A stretch of 64,000 nucleotides of DNA from Prolixibacteraceae bacterium (GTDB lineage Bacteria; Bacteroidota; Bacteroidia; Bacteroidales; Prolixibacteraceae), in the NCBI GenBank assembly GCA_023229575.1, contig JALNYZ010000004.1, positions 62,001-126,000 on the forward strand, read 5' to 3'. Of the stretch, positions 59,897 to 64,000 are shown in pieces. The notes below the pieces were generated by a model that searched no databases, was not told where the DNA came from, and worked only from the letters and a program-made list of their open reading frames with translations. The stretch's first letter is position 1, and each line of letters opens with the position of its first letter. A program made the translations under genes and the position numbers.

Positions 59897-61654
59897 TCAT
59901 GCTTTTTCGAAATGGTTGGTACTGCGTTGCGAATTAAAAATCTGAACGTATTCAGGACAGCTCCCCATCAAGGTATTGTGTGTGCCGCTTGCCAGGATTT
60001 CACCCTCTTCCATCAATATGATCTGCATGTAATTCATCACTGAAGCAATCTTTTGCGTGACAGAAAGCAATGTAATTCCAGGATAATTTTTCACAACGTT
60101 GTTAAGAATTTTTTCCTCAGTCTGAGTATCAACCCTGGCGGTAAAGTCATCGAGCAAAAGAATTTTCGGATTTAGCGCCAGTGCCCTGGCCAGCATTACC
60201 CTTTGCTTTTGCCCGCCCGAGAGTGTTGCACCGCGCTCGCTCAGGACTGTCTCAAATCCATTGGGAAGGGTTTCAACAAAATCCTTCAATTCGGCAGTTT
60301 CAATGGCCTTTGCAAAAGAGTCATCCGTCACTTTTTCATTGAATGCGATATTTTCGCGAAGGCTCATGTTGAAGATAATGCTGTCCTGAAAGACGAATCC
60401 AATCTGGCGTTGAAAAGTCGTTTTATCATACGCCTCAATGTTGATATCATCAAATTCGATGGTTCCCGAGGAGGGATGAATTAGGCCAGTGAGCAAATAG
60501 AGCAACTGGGTTTTCCCGGCAGCTGTAGGTCCGATAATGGCAGTCTTGGTACCGGGTTTAAGCAACAAAGTGATATTTTGCAAAACGGGCTTTCCTCCAT
60601 AATAGACCGAAACGTCTTTCATCTCTAATTTACCGGTCAATGAGGAGGTGATTGTACCTTTATCCCGGATCTCATTGGCGTTAATCACTTCACATATCCT
60701 TCCATAGGAAACAGATGCCTGAACCACAAAATTACTGATGAAGCCGATGATGATGATAGGAAAGATAAGAATCACAAGGTAGGAGTTGAAAGCGGCAAAG
60801 TCACCCAACGACATTGAGCCGGTGATCACGAAATGGCCTCCAAGGGCCAGAATGGTAAGCGAGGCAAGGTTACTTACAAAAACTACGATCGGAATAAGGG
60901 TAGCAAAAAGTTTCAGGATCGACATTCCCAGATTCCGTGCCTGGGAATTGGTTTCCATAAATTTATTGTATTCAAGCATTTGGGAGTTCAAAACGCGCAC
61001 CAAAGCTGCTCCCAGGATACTTTCATTGATCACCTTGTTGAGTGTGTCGATGATCTCACGGCTCTTCTTAAACAGATCCTTTAACCGGCGAAAAACGATG
61101 AAAAATGCCCCGCTTATAATCGGGATAATGGTAAGAACGGCCAAAGCCAGTCTCCAGTTGATTGAAATCAAGAGTACTGTAGCCCCAATTATTATAAACA
61201 CAGAGGTTGCAAGTGAGACAATGGCCATCGATACAAACATCTTTACAGAATCAATATCAGAGGTGAGATTCGTCAGTAATTTCGAAGGATCTGCCTCCTG
61301 AATGAATGCATAACCCTGGTTGGATATTTTATCGGCAAGTTGGGTGCGAAGGTCGCGGGCAACCCTTTCTGAAGCGTATGTCTGCAACAGGCCCTGGAGA
61401 AAGGAGAAGAGAAAGATGATGAATGCAGCGACCAAAAATTCAACAACAATGGTTTGATACCGGAAGATACCTTTGGAGAAATCGTCGATGCCGTGGGAAA
61501 CAATTTTGGGAATCAAGAGGTTCACGGTATTGCTTAAGATGGCAAATCCGATCAGGCTAAAAATCATAAGCTTGTATGGCTTCAAAACAGCGAAAATATT
61601 TGACTTGCCCTTCGTTTCTTCTTTTTTTTGAGTATCTGATTTTACTGCCATCAC
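59897..61654 (-). CDS. ABC exporter half-transporter with degenerate ATP site
   Basis: The 585-residue protein has six membrane helices and an ATPase domain with Walker A GPTAAGKTQ and a canonical signature LSGGQKQR. But the catalytic Glu after Walker B is Asp (LLLDDFTARVD) and the H-loop His is Gln (SVTQKIASV). The same two changes are known in the degenerate half of heterodimeric exporters such as TM287/288. The companion gene follows 65 bp downstream on the same strand, and the two most likely form one heterodimer. Confidence 0.87.
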   Translation of the reverse strand: MMAVKSDTQKKEETKGKSNIFAVLKPYKLMIFSLIGFAILSNTVNLLIPKIVSHGIDDFSKGIFRYQTIVVEFLVAAFIIFLFSFLQGLLQTYASERVARDLRTQLADKISNQGYAFIQEADPSKLLTNLTSDIDSVKMFVSMAIVSLATSVFIIIGATVLLISINWRLALAVLTIIPIISGAFFIVFRRLKDLFKKSREIIDTLNKVINESILGAALVRVLNSQMLEYNKFMETNSQARNLGMSILKLFATLIPIVVFVSNLASLTILALGGHFVITGSMSLGDFAAFNSYLVILIFPIIIIGFISNFVVQASVSYGRICEVINANEIRDKGTITSSLTGKLEMKDVSVYYGGKPVLQNITLLLKPGTKTAIIGPTAAGKTQLLYLLTGLIHPSSGTIEFDDINIEAYDKTTFQRQIGFVFQDSIIFNMSLRENIAFNEKVTDDSFAKAIETAELKDFVETLPNGFETVLSERGATLSGGQKQRVMLARALALNPKILLLDDFTARVDTQTEEKILNNVVKNYPGITLLSVTQKIASVMNYMQIILMEEGEILASGTHNTLMGSCPEYVQIFNSQRSTNHFEKA

Positions 61655-62263
61655 ACCTTCTTTTCTTAATAATATTTCGTCAAAGTTACATACAACCTGA
61701 AACCGGTTTCAGATTTCAAATAATTTGCTCAAAATTCATCTCTCAATTCTTATCGAAGGTAAACGATTTTTGGCATCGTCCTGTTCCGGAAATCTGTTTT
61801 GTATACGACCGAACCGTCCCAATGTTATACACCTACTCCCTTTTTCGAAAATCGAACAAAGATCAGAAAGTGACTTTTTTCTGTGTCCCCCAACTGAAAC
61901 ATCCCAGGAATTATTAATCTGATATCTCAAAGTGTTACATTCTTTAATAAAAATAAAATACTAAATTTGTCTATTAAACCGATTGACTTAAAATAATTTG
62001 GAGGTTTTGTTGAATTAGCGCTGTTTGATTATACTCAGAACTAATTTCTTGTCCGAAGACCCGATTCAATTTGGGGGTTCCCTTTCCCTGATAAATGTTG
62101 TGTTGACGATAAATGTATCGCCAATACGAAGTTAAGGATCCCGCATTACCTCTTCAACTATAATACTGAATATAATTTCCTGAAAATTCGGTATAACAAA
62201 GAAATTTTCTGTTGAAAAGTTTTTTAACCATAAATTGTAAGTCTATTAGCAAATTAATCAATA
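61655..62263. other. 609-bp divergent intergenic region
   Basis: This separates the ABC exporter operon from the histidine kinase gene. I see no credible gene. TAAATTTG (61962-61969, plus strand) matches a -7 box but lacks a -33 at the right distance and would give a leader of about 290 bases. Short open frames here have no support. The region probably holds both promoters. Confidence 0.6.
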
Positions 62264-64000
62264 ATGAAATATTTCCCCATTCATAGCCGGATCAATCTAT
62301 TGTTGTACACAATTGGCTTAATTTTTTTGGTCCTGCTGCTAAGACTCTATCTTACTACCAGAAATCAGGAAAAGCTGATTTTAAAAGAGTCAGAAATACA
62401 ATTTCAGAATGGAATTAATGCGCTTCTTGAGAATAAACGTGAGACACTTAACCAGGTTGCTTATGACTATACTTATTGGAACGAATTTGTTACTCAAATG
62501 GGTTCCCCTGACACGGCCTGGTATGCCAACAATATAACGACCATTCTCAAATCCTTCAGGATAGATTATGTTGCAGTTTATGATTCTTCCTTTCATCTTA
62601 TTCATGAAGTATCCCTTCCCTCTGTAACCTCACGAAACTTTGCCAGCGAAGAGATTTTGAACAAAATCAAAGAAGCCAGGTTATTGGATTTCTTTCTGGT
62701 CAAACCTGAAGGATTATTCAATGTCTCTACTGCTTCCATTCATCTCGACAATGACCCTACCCACTTGCTAACGCGCCCAAGGGGATACCTGATTTTAGCG
62801 AAAAATTGGACCTCTTTTTTAGCTTCAAGTGAAACCAGGCTGAATGGAGCAATCGCAACGCTTAATCTGGCAGTTGATTCAATTCCAGACAAAGGTGAAT
62901 ATCTGACCACTGCCAATGTGCCGCTGCATGACTGGAACAAAAAAACGTTTGCTTATATCTACTTCAAGCGTTCCTCAAATCTATTGAAATTGTACCGTTC
63001 CACCTCTTTGTATATGATATTGACCATGCTGATTTCCATTATCATAACTTGGCTCGTCATTAATTTTGCCTTTAGAATGTGGGTGACAAAACCTTTAAAA
63101 TTAGTGACTAACATCCTTAAATCTGAAGATCCAAGCCAGGTCAGTGAGTTAAAAAAATGTCCTGGGGAGTTCAAACAAATTGGTGCGTTATTCAATGATT
63201 TTGTGGATCAAAAGAAGGAATTGATTCTTTCCAAGGAAAAAGCCGAAGAGAGCGAACTGCTTAAATCTGCATTTTTAGCAAACATGAGTCATGAAATCCG
63301 AACCCCGATGAATGGCATTCTTGGTTTTGTAGAGCTTCTGAAGGAACCTAAACTTTCGGGACAAGAGCAACTGGAGTATATCGGAATCATCGAAGAAAGT
63401 GGCAAAAGGATGTTGAACATCATCAACGACATCATCTGCATCTCGAAAGTAGAGGCAGGCCATATCGAAGTTTTAAACACTGAAACAGTCATCAACGATC
63501 AGATGAAATATATTTACACTTTTTTCAAACCTGAGGCAGTTAAAAAGGGTGTAAAATTGATCTATCATACAGGACTTTCCGATCTTGAGTCAAATGTTTG
63601 GACAGATAGGGAGAAACTATATGCAATTTTGACCAATCTTGTCAAAAATGCCATCAAATTTACCAGCAAGGGCTTCATTGAAATTGGCTATGTGAGAAAA
63701 GGGAATTTTCTTGAATTTTCCGTAAAGGATACAGGGGTTGGCATTCGTCAAGACAAGCGGGAAATGATTTTTGAACGTTTCAGGCAGGTTAGTGAATCCC
63801 TTTCGCGCAACTACGAAGGAGCCGGACTCGGATTAGCAATTTCAAAAGCATTTGTCGAAATAATGGGCGGCAAAATTTGGGTTGAAAGTGAGTTGGGGGC
63901 TGGCTCATCCTTTTTCTTTGCTATTCCATTTGTCCCTCAGAAAATTGACAAACCAACAAACATAGAAAATGAATTGAAGGAGTGGGAAAAGCTAAATATC
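62264..64000 (+). CDS. CHASE4-type sensor histidine kinase (partial, 3' end beyond window)
   Basis: The frame starts at ATG 62264 (MKYFPIHSRINLLLYTIGL) and is open for 579 codons to the window end. There is a first membrane helix (about 12-27), then a periplasmic sensor with YDYTYWNEFVTQMGSPDTAW, typical of CHASE4, then a second helix (about 247-270), a short linker, a HisKA domain with the phospho-acceptor H343 (SHEIRTPMN), and an HATPase domain with NLVKNAIKF, DTGVGI and GAGLGLAI. It autophosphorylates in response to an unknown signal. Because the frame is still open, a response-receiver domain may follow; no partner gene is visible. Confidence 0.88.
   Translation, partial: MKYFPIHSRINLLLYTIGLIFLVLLLRLYLTTRNQEKLILKESEIQFQNGINALLENKRETLNQVAYDYTYWNEFVTQMGSPDTAWYANNITTILKSFRIDYVAVYDSSFHLIHEVSLPSVTSRNFASEEILNKIKEARLLDFFLVKPEGLFNVSTASIHLDNDPTHLLTRPRGYLILAKNWTSFLASSETRLNGAIATLNLAVDSIPDKGEYLTTANVPLHDWNKKTFAYIYFKRSSNLLKLYRSTSLYMILTMLISIIITWLVINFAFRMWVTKPLKLVTNILKSEDPSQVSELKKCPGEFKQIGALFNDFVDQKKELILSKEKAEESELLKSAFLANMSHEIRTPMNGILGFVELLKEPKLSGQEQLEYIGIIEESGKRMLNIINDIICISKVEAGHIEVLNTETVINDQMKYIYTFFKPEAVKKGVKLIYHTGLSDLESNVWTDREKLYAILTNLVKNAIKFTSKGFIEIGYVRKGNFLEFSVKDTGVGIRQDKREMIFERFRQVSESLSRNYEGAGLGLAISKAFVEIMGGKIWVESELGAGSSFFFAIPFVPQKIDKPTNIENELKEWEKLNI

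Noticed and set aside
61576..61922. Plus-strand frames in the gap before the histidine kinase
   Set aside because: They overlap the ABC exporter start and show no protein-like features.

Overview
The window looks like a chromosomal stretch of a free-living member of the Bacteroidota, probably near Bacteroidales/Marinilabiliales. This is inferred from several features. LpxC and FabZ are fused in one chain, inside an HD-lpxD-lpxC/fabZ-lpxA order. Two giant secreted proteins end in type IX secretion (T9SS) sorting domains. Start codons lack Shine-Dalgarno sequences (rimP, nusA and infB have A/T-rich leaders). Several promoters match the Bacteroidota pattern TTTG/TTG-N19-20-TAnnTTTG. No phage, insertion sequence or CRISPR array was seen.

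Layout. 1-6.4 kb: the 5' end of a DUF2723-like gene, tRNA-Gln, an orphan minimal nucleotidyltransferase, a dGTPase homologue, a PiT-type permease, a YgjP-like metalloprotease gene overlapping a flippase-like membrane protein, and a three-gene envelope operon (YtxH, holin-like, unknown). 6.4-11 kb: the lipid A operon. 11.1-16.1 kb: rimP-nusA-infB, ending in an unusually long terminator hairpin. 16.2-23.4 kb: housekeeping genes on the minus strand (2-hydroxyacid dehydrogenase, pheS, a cation diffusion facilitator, an M3 peptidase, a flavin reductase, a PfkB sugar/nucleoside kinase), with inverted repeats between some of them. 23.4-23.7 kb: tRNA-Asn, preceded by a broken tRNA-Asn-like copy.

23.8-41.9 kb is the most distinctive part. 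A cassette of one small secreted protein (153 aa) translationally coupled to one giant T9SS cargo occurs twice (giants of 2193 and 2542 aa). The small proteins are about 78% identical and the giants share their N-termini, but the giants differ in their central repeat arrays (six 82-aa units against eleven 85-aa units) and C-termini. Both carry a C-type lectin domain with EPN and WND motifs. In the longer giant that domain is nested in a HYR domain right at a run of ten G, a possible phase-variation switch. Between the cassettes lies a membrane protein/HTH regulator/CreD unit with two copies of the palindrome ACTTTG-N5-CAAAGT. One copy overlaps a good promoter -7 box.

42.4-54.5 kb: two small unknown envelope genes, then a minus-strand group (aldo/keto reductase, cupin lipoprotein, carboxymuconolactone decarboxylase-like protein, type-B carboxylesterase, NTF2-like protein, two alpha/beta hydrolases), most with export signals, facing a divergent AraC-type regulator. 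These look like a regulated extracytoplasmic catabolic set of unknown substrate. A Tat-type Fe-S aldo/keto reductase and an ammonium transporter follow. 54.7-64 kb: a Tat-type sugar-phosphate-isomerase-like protein, an ECF sigma factor operon, a TPR protein, a pair of ABC exporter half-subunits whose motifs predict one consensus and one degenerate ATP site, and the start of a CHASE4-type sensor histidine kinase that runs off the window.
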